DNA of 64,000 nt, taken from assembly GCA_016710075.1 (NCBI GenBank), contig JADJLO010000006.1:282857-346856 (forward strand), read 5' to 3'. Below the pieces are notes generated by a model. That model worked only from the letters and a program-made list of their open reading frames with translations, was not told the origin of the DNA and ran no database searches. Source of the stretch: Acidobacteriota bacterium (lineage in GTDB: Bacteria; Acidobacteriota; Blastocatellia; RBC074). Each line of letters starts with the position of its first letter. The stretch's first letter is position 1. Shown in pieces: positions 28,329 to 40,600 of the stretch. A program made the translations under genes and the position numbers.

Positions 28329-28766
28329 TTAATCTGTAACTTCTATAATTGCTTCAATCTCAACCGGGATGCCGCCCGGCAACGAAACCATACCAACGGC
28401 CGATCTCGCGTGCCGCCCGTTCTCACCGAAAACCTCAACGAAAAGATCCGAGCATCCGTTGATGACGAACGGATGATCCTGGAAATCCGGAGTTGCGTTG
28501 ACCATACCCAGGACTTTTACGACCCGCTTGACTTTGCGAAGAGTGCCCAACTCCTGCTTCATTACTGCCAGAAGTATGAGGCCGGTTTCGCGGGCGAACT
28601 GGTATCCCTGTTCTTTGGTGTAATCCTGTCCGACCTTTCCGGTCACGTGGACTCCCTTGCCTGCAAGATAAAGATGGTTTCCGGTGCGAACTGCATGAAC
28701 ATAGTTGCCCGCAGGTTGCGGCACCGGCGGCAACCCGGCTTCAATCTCTGTGAGTCTGTCAGACAT
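28329..28766 (-). CDS. RidA/YjgF-family enamine/imine deaminase
   Basis: 145 residues of the RidA superfamily: LYLAGKGVHVTGKVGQDYTKEQGYQFARETGLILLAVMKQELGTL, then VFGENGRHARSAVGMVSLPGGIPVEIEAIIEV with the Arg of the RSAVG motif that binds the substrate carboxylate. RidA hydrolyses reactive enamines or imines released by PLP enzymes and thereby protects other PLP enzymes. This one is embedded in the suf operon between sufB and sufC, which is not a standard suf arrangement. Protection of SufS or neighbours is inference. This YjgF subgroup may differ from canonical RidA in substrate. Confidence 0.9.
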   Translation of the reverse strand: MSDRLTEIEAGLPPVPQPAGNYVHAVRTGNHLYLAGKGVHVTGKVGQDYTKEQGYQFARETGLILLAVMKQELGTLRKVKRVVKVLGMVNATPDFQDHPFVINGCSDLFVEVFGENGRHARSAVGMVSLPGGIPVEIEAIIEVTD

Positions 28767-28781
28767 ATACGCCTCTCATCA

Positions 28782-28809
28782 TTAAACTTTGAACTTTGAA
28801 CTCTAAACT
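28782..28809. repeat. Heptamer tandem repeat, site 2
   Basis: Four units, TTAAACT, TTGAACT, TTGAACT and CTAAACT (28782-28809), four bases from the end of sufB (stop at 28814-28816) and ahead of ridA. These are the reverse complement of the AGTTYAA unit seen at the other sites. Confidence 0.8.
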
Positions 28810-28813
28810 CTTT

Positions 28814-30247
<1,434 letters not shown>

Positions 30248-30283
30248 CTCGTTCTCCTTTGCCTGTCATGCTTCCTGACAAAG

Positions 30284-30312
30284 ATAATATTTAAAGATTA
30301 CAAAAGTGTCAG
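30284..30312 (-). promoter_or_regulatory. sufB promoter with Rrf2-box half-site
   Basis: On the minus strand a CTGACA -35 element (30307-30312), a 17-bp spacer and a TATTAT -10 element (30284-30289) lie 37 bp before the sufB ATG. The -35 is part of ACCTGACA, identical to the left half of the palindrome upstream of the regulator gene; the second half (TTTTGTAAT) is degenerate. A further TTTGTCAGG lies near the predicted start of transcription. This implies the same regulator controls both promoters. Confidence 0.7.
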
Positions 30313-30344
30313 GTTTGTTTGTAAAAATATGTCGCGATAAAAAA

Positions 30345-30842
30345 TCAACCCTGTGCGGCGGCTTTTGCCGGGCCTTCAATGCTGTTTCTTCCTGAAAGCT
30401 GGACGAATTTTAGATTCAGAGAATCGGTGAGCAGCGTTGAGATCGGAATCTTGTCGAAGACGCTGTTCACGAAATTCGTGATGCTCTGCCAGACCGGCCT
30501 CAGCCCGCAGTCGTCGTGGTGAACACAGGTGTCCTGATTTCCCGTGAACTGTGAGCAGATCTCCTTTTCAGAAGGAATCCCACCGAGCACCCTCATCACT
30601 TCGCCTATCGAGATTTCGCTGCACGGGCGAGTCAGCCGATATCCCCCTTCGGTCCTCTCACGACTCTCGACTATCCCGCTCCGGCTCAATGACCACAGTA
30701 TCTTTTCAACATATGCAACCGACAGCCCTTCACGCTCCGCTATGTCTCGCACCATCAGCGTGTTGCCCAGCCCATTCGATTCTTCTCTGGCTAGCTGCAG
30801 AATGCATCGCAACCCGTATTCTTCCTGTGCTGTTATCTTCAA
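30345..30842 (-). CDS. Rrf2-family Fe-S-sensing regulator of suf
   Basis: 165 residues from a TTG start (30840-30842), preceded by GGAAG on the minus strand. The frame is open further upstream, but only from TTG does the product begin with the Rrf2 start MKITAQEEYGLRCILQLAREE. The winged helix is VRDIAEREGLSVAYVEKILWSLSRSGIVESRERTEGGYRL. Three cysteines in EICSQFTGNQDTCVHHDDCGLRPVW match the cluster-binding region of IscR/SufR-type members, so it probably binds an Fe-S cluster. First gene of the suf operon, 97 bp before sufB. The promoter carries a palindrome overlapping the -35 box, implying autoregulation. Naming it iscR or sufR is not justified by sequence alone. Confidence 0.9.
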   Translation of the reverse strand: MKITAQEEYGLRCILQLAREESNGLGNTLMVRDIAEREGLSVAYVEKILWSLSRSGIVESRERTEGGYRLTRPCSEISIGEVMRVLGGIPSEKEICSQFTGNQDTCVHHDDCGLRPVWQSITNFVNSVFDKIPISTLLTDSLNLKFVQLSGRNSIEGPAKAAAQG

Positions 30843-30881
30843 GTGTCTACTTCCAGTTTTTTTGGTGTTGATTGAAGGCTG

Positions 30882-30921
30882 ATAATAGCACTCGAAATTA
30901 AACCTGACAAGTTTGTCGGGT
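30882..30921 (-). promoter_or_regulatory. Rrf2-gene promoter with palindromic operator
   Basis: On the minus strand TTGTCA (-35, 30905-30910), 17 bp, TATTAT (-10, 30882-30887). The -35 is embedded in a 20-bp palindrome: plus strand ACCTGACAA (30902-30910), GT, TTGTCGGGT (30913-30921), with one mismatch between arms. A repressor bound here would block RNA polymerase. The predicted start of transcription is about 30875, giving a ~33-base leader before the TTG start. Confidence 0.8.
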
Positions 30922-30986
30922 ATAAATTCGGATAACAGATCAAACTCAGGGAATGGGAGAGCCGGAGAGCATCGAATGGGTTGGAA

Positions 30987-31016
30987 AGTGGAGCAAACTG
31001 GAGAGTCTGCTCCACT
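30987..31016 (-). terminator. Hairpin after the M20 peptidase gene
   Basis: Arms AGTGGAGCAAACT (30987-30999) and AGTCTGCTCCACT (31004-31016) pair with one mismatch around a 4-base loop, five bases past the M20 gene stop. Only a short TTTCC follows on the minus strand, so it is a weak terminator candidate that separates this gene from the suf promoter. Confidence 0.55.
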
Positions 31017-31020
31017 ATAC

Positions 31021-32439
31021 TTATTTCGCCTTAGCCAGATTAAAGACGATGTCCCAATGGAAGTGGATAAACTTATGAATGGCTTCTTCAAGGATCCGTT
31101 CCTGATCGCTGTGAGCGCCGAAGCCTTTCGGACCATCCTCGCTGTCCGTCATTGGCCCAATGCCGTAGCATTGCATGCCTTTAGTGCGCAACTGTGCCAT
31201 GTCGGTTGCACCAGTGAGCATGGTTGGCAGGGTCGCGACATTGTAGACGCGTTTGTTAGCCTCTTCCAGAATGCGGAAGGCTTCGGTGTCAAGACGCGAT
31301 GGAGGGGCGCCTGGGCGCGAATTGCCATTTCGAACAATTTCCACCGAAGGATCATTGATGACATTTTTCATTGCGTCGAAAAACCGCTGCATGTCTTCGT
31401 CGGGCAAAGCGCGAATGTCGAGAGTGGCTTCCGCTTCAGAAGGAATGACATTGCTGCGATAGCCGCCCTTGATGATGTTGGGAGAAATCGAAGTCCGAAG
31501 AGTGGAATACATGCGAGGCACATTGACAGCCAGATATTCCTGGGCATCGTCGGTGTTGCCGGGCTGCAGGAGTTTGTTGTAGCGTGCAGCATCTTCCGGA
31601 GAGCTGAGTTTTGCGAGGCGCTCAAAATAGGCGCGAGTCGTCTCATTCAAGCGCATGGGGGTTCGCCAGGCTGCGACATTGGCGACAGCCTGGGCCAGAT
31701 GAACGATCGCATTGGTGCGCAGCGGAACCGAGCCATGGCCTGAAATTCCGCGTGCGACAAGCCGGGCGCCTTGCGGAATCTTTTCGGTGGTGGCAACTGA
31801 GGCGTATTGAATCTTGCCGTCTGTCCGGACCACGCCGCCGCCTTCGGCAAAGCAAAATTCCGCATCGATCTCGGCCCAGTGCTGATTGACCATGAAGTTA
31901 ATGCCATTGGGGCCGCCGCCTTCTTCGCTTGCTTCCGCCAGAAAAATCACATCCCGATCCAGTGGCGCATTCATTCGTTTGAGCAGCAGCATGACCATCA
32001 AACAGGCGACGACATTATCCTTGTCATCGACCGCACCGCGCCCGTAGACATAGCCGCCCTCGCGTGTCGCCGAAAACGGCGGATGCTTCCATTTTGAGGG
32101 ATCAACGGTGACTACGTCAGTGTGGCCCATGATCAGAACGGGGCGCTTTTTGCCGTTGCCCCGCAGGCGGGCAACGAGGTTGGCGCGTTTAGGATCATTG
32201 GCGAAGATTTTAGTTTCTATGCCTTCTCGTTCAAGTACACCTTTCAAATAATCAACCACGAGTGTTTCATTGCCGGGCGGATTGCTGGTGTCGAGCCGCA
32301 GAATCGCCTGAAAATGACGCATTGTCTCTTCGTCAATCTTTGACCAGTCGGGTTGTTGAGTCTGTGCCGATGCAACAGAGGAAATAAGCAGCAGCAGGGC
32401 CGACAACGAAAATACCAGTCGAATCATGCGGTATGGCAT
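31021..32439 (-). CDS. Exported M20-family metallopeptidase
   Basis: 472 residues from ATG 32439, chosen over the upstream ATG 32493 because AAAGGA lies just before it and a signal peptide follows at once (IRLVFSLSALLLLISSVASA). The zinc-site motifs are present: the His and Asp of MGHTDVVTVD, the bridging Asp of GRGAVDDKDN, the Glu pair of AEASEEGGGP and the C-terminal His of GFGAHSDQERI. The dimerisation (lid) domain lies between about 210 and 340. M20 enzymes cleave dipeptides, amino-acid amides or acyl-amino acids; the exact substrate is not evident. Exported M20 enzymes probably serve peptide uptake. Its minus-strand transcript ends just upstream of the suf promoter. Confidence 0.92.
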   Translation of the reverse strand: MPYRMIRLVFSLSALLLLISSVASAQTQQPDWSKIDEETMRHFQAILRLDTSNPPGNETLVVDYLKGVLEREGIETKIFANDPKRANLVARLRGNGKKRPVLIMGHTDVVTVDPSKWKHPPFSATREGGYVYGRGAVDDKDNVVACLMVMLLLKRMNAPLDRDVIFLAEASEEGGGPNGINFMVNQHWAEIDAEFCFAEGGGVVRTDGKIQYASVATTEKIPQGARLVARGISGHGSVPLRTNAIVHLAQAVANVAAWRTPMRLNETTRAYFERLAKLSSPEDAARYNKLLQPGNTDDAQEYLAVNVPRMYSTLRTSISPNIIKGGYRSNVIPSEAEATLDIRALPDEDMQRFFDAMKNVINDPSVEIVRNGNSRPGAPPSRLDTEAFRILEEANKRVYNVATLPTMLTGATDMAQLRTKGMQCYGIGPMTDSEDGPKGFGAHSDQERILEEAIHKFIHFHWDIVFNLAKAK

Positions 32440-32479
32440 TTTGATTTTCCTTTGATGAGCAGATATCCGGACTACATTT

Positions 32480-33835
32480 TTAACCAATCGCAATCAGGCT
32501 TGCCGCGGTGCGAAAGTAGATGATGCCCTGAGAAATTGCGGGCGTCGCCAGGCAGGGCTCGCCCAAATCGTTCTTCGCCAGAATTTCCAGCTTTGAACCG
32601 GCCTTGAGAACGTGGACGATTCCGTCTTCTGTAGGGCAGTAAATTTTGCCGTCGGCGGCGACCAGGGATGACGAACATGTCGCGTCAGGCCCGAGGCGTT
32701 CTTCATAGAGTTTCTCGCCGGTCTTGAAATCGAAGCAGCGAATGACGCCGTTGTAATTTGCAAGGTAGATCCGGCCGCCATAAACAATTGGTGTTGAGAT
32801 GTAAGAACCACCGTTCGGGACACTCCAGGCGACGGATTCATTGCTGGTGCTGCCGTCAGCAAGTGAGATGTCTCCTTTGGCGGTGGGACGGACTACGAAC
32901 AGAGGTGCCTTGCCGCCGTGGGCATTTGATAAGACGATCAATCCATCGGAGACGAATGGAGTAGGTATTGGAATATCTCCGCCTCCGCGCAGGCGCCAGA
33001 GTTCCTTGCCTGTTTCAAGATCATAGGAGACGATGAACGGCCAGCCGTTGGTGATGACCTGGATTCTCTTCCCGTCGTCAAGGATGAATGGAGTCCCCCA
33101 ACTGCCTTCACAATCTCCTTTTCGAGATGTTCGCCAGATTTCCTTTCCATCAGAAAGCTGATATGCGGCCACGAAGGGATTCTTCGGGTCATCACAAAGC
33201 AGCGCGATGCGGTCTTTGAAGAGCGCAGGAGAACTGCTGTAACCCCAGCCTATGTCATGCCAGCTATTGTTGATGATTCCGAGGTCCTTGTTCCAGAGCA
33301 GCTTGCCGTCCATGTCGAAGCAGTAGAGCCCTTCCGAGCCGAAGAACCCGACAAGGTTCTTTCCGTCCGTGACCAGCGTGGTGTTGGCGTGCGAGGACTT
33401 TTCATGTCTATCAGTCGCGGGCTTGGAAGTTCGAAGAGTCTTATCCCAAAGGCGTTTCCCGGACTTCTTGTCAAAGCACAGGATCATCCATTTCTGTTCA
33501 TCGTTGTCGGGCGAGGCTTTGACGTCGCCGTAATAGCCGATGCGCAGTGGCGCTTTTCCCGAAAGCTTGACGGCGGTGGCCAGATAGATTCTGTCACCCC
33601 AGATAATGGGACTGGAATGAGCCATTCCTGGAACATCTGTTCGCCATAACAGGTTTTTTGGCTTGTCTGGGGCCGGGGCCAGATCCCAGGTAGTCTGCGT
33701 CGTGTATCCATCGGCGATTCCCTGCGAACCCGGGCCGCGAAATCCCGGCCAGTTCTGCTCGGGTTTGGGATCGAATCTGGCTGCCGGTATGGCGGCTAAC
33801 GAAGCCATCAGAAAAGTGCGACGTGAAAGTGACAT
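32480..33835 (-). CDS. Tat-exported PQQ-type beta-propeller protein
   Basis: 451 residues. A twin-arginine signal (MSLSRRTFLMASLAAIPAA) is followed by an eight-bladed propeller with PQQ-like repeats (LLWRTDVPGMAHSSPIIWGDRIYLA, KRLWDKTL, KLLWNKDLG, KEIWRTSR, KELWRLRGGG). It resembles BamB and the propeller of quinoprotein dehydrogenases, but no Ca/PQQ active-site set is recognisable, so it is probably not a dehydrogenase. Related outer-membrane propeller proteins are common in planctomycetes and acidobacteria beside exported enzymes. GGAG lies eight bases before ATG. The M20 gene starts 40 bp later on the same strand. Confidence 0.88.
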   Translation of the reverse strand: MSLSRRTFLMASLAAIPAARFDPKPEQNWPGFRGPGSQGIADGYTTQTTWDLAPAPDKPKNLLWRTDVPGMAHSSPIIWGDRIYLATAVKLSGKAPLRIGYYGDVKASPDNDEQKWMILCFDKKSGKRLWDKTLRTSKPATDRHEKSSHANTTLVTDGKNLVGFFGSEGLYCFDMDGKLLWNKDLGIINNSWHDIGWGYSSSPALFKDRIALLCDDPKNPFVAAYQLSDGKEIWRTSRKGDCEGSWGTPFILDDGKRIQVITNGWPFIVSYDLETGKELWRLRGGGDIPIPTPFVSDGLIVLSNAHGGKAPLFVVRPTAKGDISLADGSTSNESVAWSVPNGGSYISTPIVYGGRIYLANYNGVIRCFDFKTGEKLYEERLGPDATCSSSLVAADGKIYCPTEDGIVHVLKAGSKLEILAKNDLGEPCLATPAISQGIIYFRTAASLIAIG

Positions 33836-33867
33836 GTGACCTGCTCCTTTTTCAACTCAACTCACCA

Positions 33868-35349
33868 TTACGATTTCCTGGGAACCGCTTCCATCAGAAG
33901 CGCGAGGGCCTTCTTGAAAGCCCTGTCTCCGGGGCCGCTGCCCTTGAAATGACCCAGGCGGACGACTACCAGATCATGAGATGGAATGATCATTGTGGTT
34001 TGTCCTCCAGCTCCGGCCATGTAATAGGCTTCTTTCGGCACCGGGAATTCGCCGTTGCCGTTGATCCAGAAGAAACCGCCGTAAACCGGGCGACCGTCGG
34101 CTTCCCATGAGGGCGCCAGAGTGCTCACGAATTTGGCGAATCCCTCGGGAAGAATTCTCTCGCCTTTCCAGACGCCGTCCTGCAAGTAGAGATTGCCGAG
34201 CCGCACCCAGTCGCGCCCTGACGCAAATTCATAACCTTGAGTCAGAAAGTTTCCGAATGGGTCGGCCTCCATGACCATCGTCCTGACTCCGATCTTGTCG
34301 AAGAGAGCCCGCTGTGGGAATGAAAGATATTCTTCCTTGCGCTTCTCGACGCCGAGCCGCACGAGGTAGTTGATCAGCACCGGATCGCAGTTGTGATATC
34401 GGCCGACGGTATTGGGAGGCCACTGCTGAGGTCTGGTCGCAGCGTAGTGGAATGAATCGACGCCTCCGGTGTAGAGATACAAATGATCAGGATACGGGCC
34501 GGAAGGGTCATAGTCCGGGTCCTGAGGCGCCCGGATTCTCAGGCCGCTCGACATGTGCAAGATGTCGGCGATGCGAATTTTGGAGCGCGGATCGCCCGGA
34601 CTCTGCCATTCCGGGATTGGCGCCGGCTGCCACAAATCGTAAACACCCTGTTTGATCAGAATGCCCATCAGGGTGGCAGTCAGGCTCTTGCCCATTGACC
34701 AACTCTCGAGCGGTGTGCGAGCTGTGATGCCTTCGCCGTATCGCTCTCCGATGAGCCGTCCTTTATATGACACAACGAAAGCTGCGGTCAGGCCTGTGGC
34801 CGGATCGAAAGCCGCGTCCATGGCCTGCTTCAGCTTTTCAACTTTGATCTCGGCCGGCAGGGGAGTCTTTGGCAGCACATCTCCCATCGGCCAGGCTTGC
34901 GTCGCCGGATCGGGCAGGTTGCGCTTGATCCTGATGGGTTGATAACTGACCGAATCCTTTCCGGTCGGCAGCGTTACGCATCCCTGATCTCCAAGGTATT
35001 TGGCTGTCAGCTTGACACCGTTCGGAAGCGTGATTTGCACCGTCTTGTTGACTCGGTCAATCACCGGTTTCCCCACCTTCTTTCGCTCGGCGTAAGGGCT
35101 GGTGAAGTATCCGACATTCTCTGCTGCGAAGTCGGGATCGAGTCCGGTGATAAATACGGCTGAGCACATGATCTTGGCATAGCCTGCCGTGTGATGTTCG
35201 AGTGCATCACCGGGCGGCGGCACGTATGGTGTGTTGAGCTCAAATGATTTTGCTCGTTGAATGAGGAATTCTCTGGAACCCGGCGTTTGTCCCGCGGCAA
35301 GTGTTGCCGTTGCAATTGCGAGAACCAGGATCAGGCGTGTCCTTTTCAT
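33868..35349 (-). CDS. Exported beta-lactamase-fold serine hydrolase
   Basis: 493 residues with a signal peptide (LILVLAIATATLAAGQ). The beta-lactamase/AmpC domain starts near residue 165. The nucleophile is S218 with K221 (SWSMGKSLTATLMG, the S-x-x-K pair), and the Y-x-N element is Y-H-N in VGRYHNCDPVLI. The C-terminal GAGGQTTMIIPSHDLVVVRLG supplies the third motif (G-G-Q instead of K-T-G), as in class-C-like esterases and D-aminopeptidases. The N-terminal ~150 residues are an extra domain. Likely an esterase or peptidase acting outside the cell; resistance cannot be inferred. CAGGAG lies seven bases before ATG. The C-terminus is 32 bp from the PQQ gene start, so it probably leads a run of exported-enzyme genes on the minus strand. 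Confidence 0.87.
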   Translation of the reverse strand: MKRTRLILVLAIATATLAAGQTPGSREFLIQRAKSFELNTPYVPPPGDALEHHTAGYAKIMCSAVFITGLDPDFAAENVGYFTSPYAERKKVGKPVIDRVNKTVQITLPNGVKLTAKYLGDQGCVTLPTGKDSVSYQPIRIKRNLPDPATQAWPMGDVLPKTPLPAEIKVEKLKQAMDAAFDPATGLTAAFVVSYKGRLIGERYGEGITARTPLESWSMGKSLTATLMGILIKQGVYDLWQPAPIPEWQSPGDPRSKIRIADILHMSSGLRIRAPQDPDYDPSGPYPDHLYLYTGGVDSFHYAATRPQQWPPNTVGRYHNCDPVLINYLVRLGVEKRKEEYLSFPQRALFDKIGVRTMVMEADPFGNFLTQGYEFASGRDWVRLGNLYLQDGVWKGERILPEGFAKFVSTLAPSWEADGRPVYGGFFWINGNGEFPVPKEAYYMAGAGGQTTMIIPSHDLVVVRLGHFKGSGPGDRAFKKALALLMEAVPRKS

Positions 35350-35384
35350 TGAAATACTCCTGAGTGGGAATCATGCATGGAGAA

Positions 35385-35462
35385 CACGCATGGAGTACCG
35401 CCTTCAGGCGGTTTGTCTTCGTTTATCGTTAAGTTCCGCCTGAAGGCGGAACTCCATGCGTG
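35385..35462. repeat. Family B palindrome (CCGCCTTCAGGCGG type)
   Basis: Left arm 35385-35411 and right arm 35436-35462 pair in 26 of 27 positions around a 24-base loop. Each arm itself contains the small palindrome CCGCCTTCAGGCGG or its reverse complement, and the ends carry ATGGAGT/ACTCCAT. Another copy of the inner part lies within the composite element at 46319-46432. The right arm overlaps the 3' end of the neighbouring coding sequence (stop at 35429). Confidence 0.92.
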
Positions 35463-35974
35463 GCATCTTCAGCCGGTGTTTCTCGAAAAACTACCGGATC
35501 CTGGCAGCATTCACAGGGACCGGGTTTAAAAGCGGTGATCATGCAGACATCGCAATAATAATAAAGATCGTAAAGTTTATTATCTTTCCAGGATTGAAAT
35601 TTGATGACCTCTATGAAATTCGAGCCGGGAAAAGTGCGGACGGTGACCAGAAGATCGCGCTGTCGAAAACGTTCATCCAGCCAAACGGCTGCGGCGGTAT
35701 CGACTGGAAGAAATGGGTAGTATTTGCCGTCGGCGGTTTTGATTGAATAGACGTGCCAGCGATTGGAGCAGTCGGGTATCACCTGATATGGCTTTTCAAG
35801 TTCTTCGGTGAGACAGACAACTCGGCCGCGGACCGACAATGTCTTTACATCTTCTGATGCATCTGTTTTATCGGGCGATCCATCCGGTCGAGATTGTGCA
35901 TCGGCGGAGATGCCCAGACCGCCGGCGGCGAGAATAATAGATGATGCGATAAAATTACGTCTGTCCTGTTTCAT
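35429..35974 (-). CDS. Tat-type secreted cysteine-rich protein, unknown
   Basis: 181 residues from ATG 35974; an upstream ATG at 36022 is less likely, because the twin-arginine signal (KQDRRNFIASSIILAAGGLGIS) would then be internal. AGGA sits seven bases before 35974. The mature protein has VRGRVVCLTEELEKPYQVIPDCSNRWHVYSI and, near the end, YYYCDVCMITAFKPGPCECCQDPVVF. That is a cluster of five cysteines which could bind a metal or form disulfides. No known family recognised. The last residues (THGVPPSGGT) are encoded by the right arm of the palindrome 35385-35462, so the natural C-terminus may have been replaced by a repeat insertion. Confidence 0.75.
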   Translation of the reverse strand: MKQDRRNFIASSIILAAGGLGISADAQSRPDGSPDKTDASEDVKTLSVRGRVVCLTEELEKPYQVIPDCSNRWHVYSIKTADGKYYPFLPVDTAAAVWLDERFRQRDLLVTVRTFPGSNFIEVIKFQSWKDNKLYDLYYYCDVCMITAFKPGPCECCQDPVVFRETPAEDATHGVPPSGGT

Positions 35975-36125
35975 ATGAAATTCCTGTAATTCCCCTGACT
36001 CAAGGCCTATGAATTTAGCCAATTGCCGGCATTAATTCAAACCGCTACCTAAAAATCCTCGTGAAAGTTATAATTCGCGCCACTCGCCAGACAATTGATA
36101 CATAAGCAGGTTATTAAACATATTG

Positions 36126-37583
<1,458 letters not shown>

Positions 37584-37635
37584 TCGAAACTGACCGAAAA
37601 CTTATCAGGATCTGACGGGACGAGAGAAAATACTA

Positions 37636-40600
37636 ATGATGAAGATCAAAAATATCAAAGTGCTGTTAATCGTCGGGATCTTTATTTCTGCCGGGTTTTT
37701 ATGGCTGGAGCCGATAAGTGAAAATGTATCAGGGGCCGGTAAGAATTCCGGATTCAGAACCCTGATTGATAAAAAAGTAACGATTAACTCGCGATCGACC
37801 GGGAAATATCTGATCAGAAAAACTGGGCGAGGATCTCAACTGTCGATGCTTGTGTCGCTCACTTCTCCGGGGGAACTCGGGCCTCAGGAGACTCTCACTG
37901 TTACGTTGCGCGATGGTCAGAGGGTCGTCTCGCGCAAGGCGCTGCATGCCGGCGATCCGGATCTGTATGTGCCGTTCAAAGCCGGTGTGGATACGGGTGA
38001 AATCGAAATCTCATCGGCCTCGGTCGAATGGAATGAGGTTAGCGTTAAAGTCCTGGAATGGGAAAAATCGGTTTCAAATGCATTTGCAATCGAATCGGAG
38101 CCGAATGACGTCTGGCGTGAGGCGAATGAAATCAAAATCGGGCAGACGGTCTGGGCTTCGGCCGACGATAAGCCCTATATTCAAGCGCAATCCGAAGAGA
38201 CTGCAAGGCAGGGAATCGCACCCTACCAGCAGATTCAGGATGCGGCCAGAGACCTGTTGCCCGAGGGTGGAGTCGATTGGTTCAAATTCGATTACGACGG
38301 CGCTCAGCCCGGGCTGGTTCATTTCGAGCTCAACCTGCTCGAACGCGACAACATCCCGGTAGATGTTTCAATCTTCACTATTTCCGGTAATGAGGTCAGG
38401 CCTTATGAGCGTGGAGCGGATCCCGTGACTCCTCCGCACGAGGTCCAGGCTTTGCCTGGAAATAAATTCACAACCCGGATACTGACAAAGGGGACCTATT
38501 TCGTTCGTGTCGATGCCAATCACGTTTTCTACCAGTTGAAGACTTCACTCTACGATCTGCCGCCATACAACGAACCGCGAAAAGCAGTCAGGGCCGGTAT
38601 GGATTACATCGTCAGCGCAGGCGATAGCTGGCATGCCAACATCCCTCGTCACGGCGGGCTCGTCACCAGGGTTTCGAGCAATCATCACGAGACGATGCTC
38701 TGCATCGCCTGCCACGCCACTCATTTTACGACACGGGCTGAACTGACTGCGGCGCGCAACGGTTATCAGGTCAACAAGCGAGCCTCGCTGGATTTCCTGG
38801 TCGAGCGCCTCTCGAACAATCCACTCCCTCTGTACGGCCATAGAGAAGCTTACTGGACGCGTGTGATCAGCGCCTCCGCCAACGTCATGAGCCGCCTGGC
38901 AATGCTGGTCAATCAGTATGATTCTCAATTTACCGGTCAGAAAAGGATCTCGCTGCTTAGAGGAGTCGGCGGATATCTGAAGCTTTATTATAAAGACCGC
39001 ACTGAATTGCCGAACGATGAGAGCAATGGAAACACGCCGCTTGTCAGCGCCTATGAAGTCGCCTGGTACAGCTGGAAGGTTTTAGACGAACTGGGTCGAA
39101 GGAAGGTTGAGCCGGAATACGCTCAATACCGGGACCTTGTCAGAAAGCTGATCGATCAGGACAAGATCAAGAATAATGTCGATCTCTGCTATCAGACGCT
39201 GGCGATGATCGAGATCGATCGAGCGGCCTTTGCTGAGAAGATCAAGCGCAATGCAGAGCGCATGCTTTCACTGCAGCGGCCGGACGGCCAGTGGTCGCTG
39301 CTATTTGACAAGGACAGTCCCGCGGTCGAATTTCAAACCTACCATTGCCTCTACACACTGGCCCGCGCGGGCTACAGCGCCGAAGAATCACAGATATCCA
39401 AATCGCTCAAGTTTCTTCTTTCGCGGCAGCAGGAGTGGGGCGGATGGTTCGATCCGCTTCAGTCTTATGAAAATTTCCGCACGCCGTTCCGCGAGACTCA
39501 GTTTGCGATCATGGCTCTCTCGGAGTTCTATAAGTCCGACGATGAAGTAAAGAAAAAGGGCTCTGCCGGTCGTTCAACAAACGATCTGTTGCAGCGTCTG
39601 CAACGGATTGACTCGACGGTTTCCCAACCTGTCGCATCACCCGCAGCATTAGTTGATACAAGGCAGTTGATTGCCGAACTTGGGAGCGAAGAGCCGATGA
39701 TGCGGATGGCCGCGGCCGCTGCTTTGGGCAGAATCGGGGCGAAAGACGCTCTCGCACCATTGAGCAGCCTGCTTGGAGACCCCGCCAAACTGGTGCAGAT
39801 CGCTGCTTCGCAGGCCATCAGACGGATAGCATCTAGAGACCAGGCCGGGGCGCCGCAAATTCTTGCAGCGCTCAACAGCCGCAGTGAGCGAACCAGATGG
39901 GGAGCGACGCGAATTTTTGCCCAGCATTTTTCGTATCTCGCACCGAAAAAAGAGTACGCCGAACGTCTTTTGGGAATGCTCAAAGACCCATACGTTCTTG
40001 CGAGGATGCAGGCAGCGAAATCCCTGGTTCAGTGGTTTTACTGGGCCAAAGATGTCGAGTTGAAGGACAGGATCGCAGATGCCTTCATCGCCGGGATGGC
40101 TATCAATGAACACCCCTGGATGCGGCGAAATCTGCTTGAGGGGTTTTACAGTCTGGCCGATGAGAATGTCCGGTATCTTTACAACAACTGGATCGGCCAC
40201 CTGCCGCAGAAAGTCGATCGAGATACTGTAACTGCCGCTCACCGTGACGAAAGCCGGAAGATGGCGGAAAGGATTGCTCGCGGCCTCGAAACCGGAAACG
40301 AATTGCAGCGCGATGGCCTGCTTCGATCCCTGACCGAGTTTCATCTGCGCTCTGGAGGCTATGCCAATGCAGGCAGGTACACCAGAATCGGCAATGACGT
40401 GGAAACGGTCGTCTTTTATGCTGACGGAGCCCCCGCCCTTGAGCGCGCCCTGATGCCGCTGCTTGAATCGAACGACCCAAAACGACGGCAACAGGCTCTT
40501 CTAGCCTCATACACAATGAGGGACAACAATCTTTTCAACCTGCCTGTCATGGTGATGGAGAAGCTGACGGATCAAGATGCAGGTGTGCGATCGGTCGCCG

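Noticed and set aside
32480..33835. PQQ-dependent dehydrogenase
   Set aside because: Repeat pattern and Tat signal fit a propeller, but cofactor and calcium ligands are not evident and length is short for the dehydrogenases.
33868..35349. Antibiotic-resistance beta-lactamase
   Set aside because: It has S-x-x-K and Y-x-N, but the third motif is G-G-Q and an extra N-terminal domain is present; fits esterase/peptidase relatives better.
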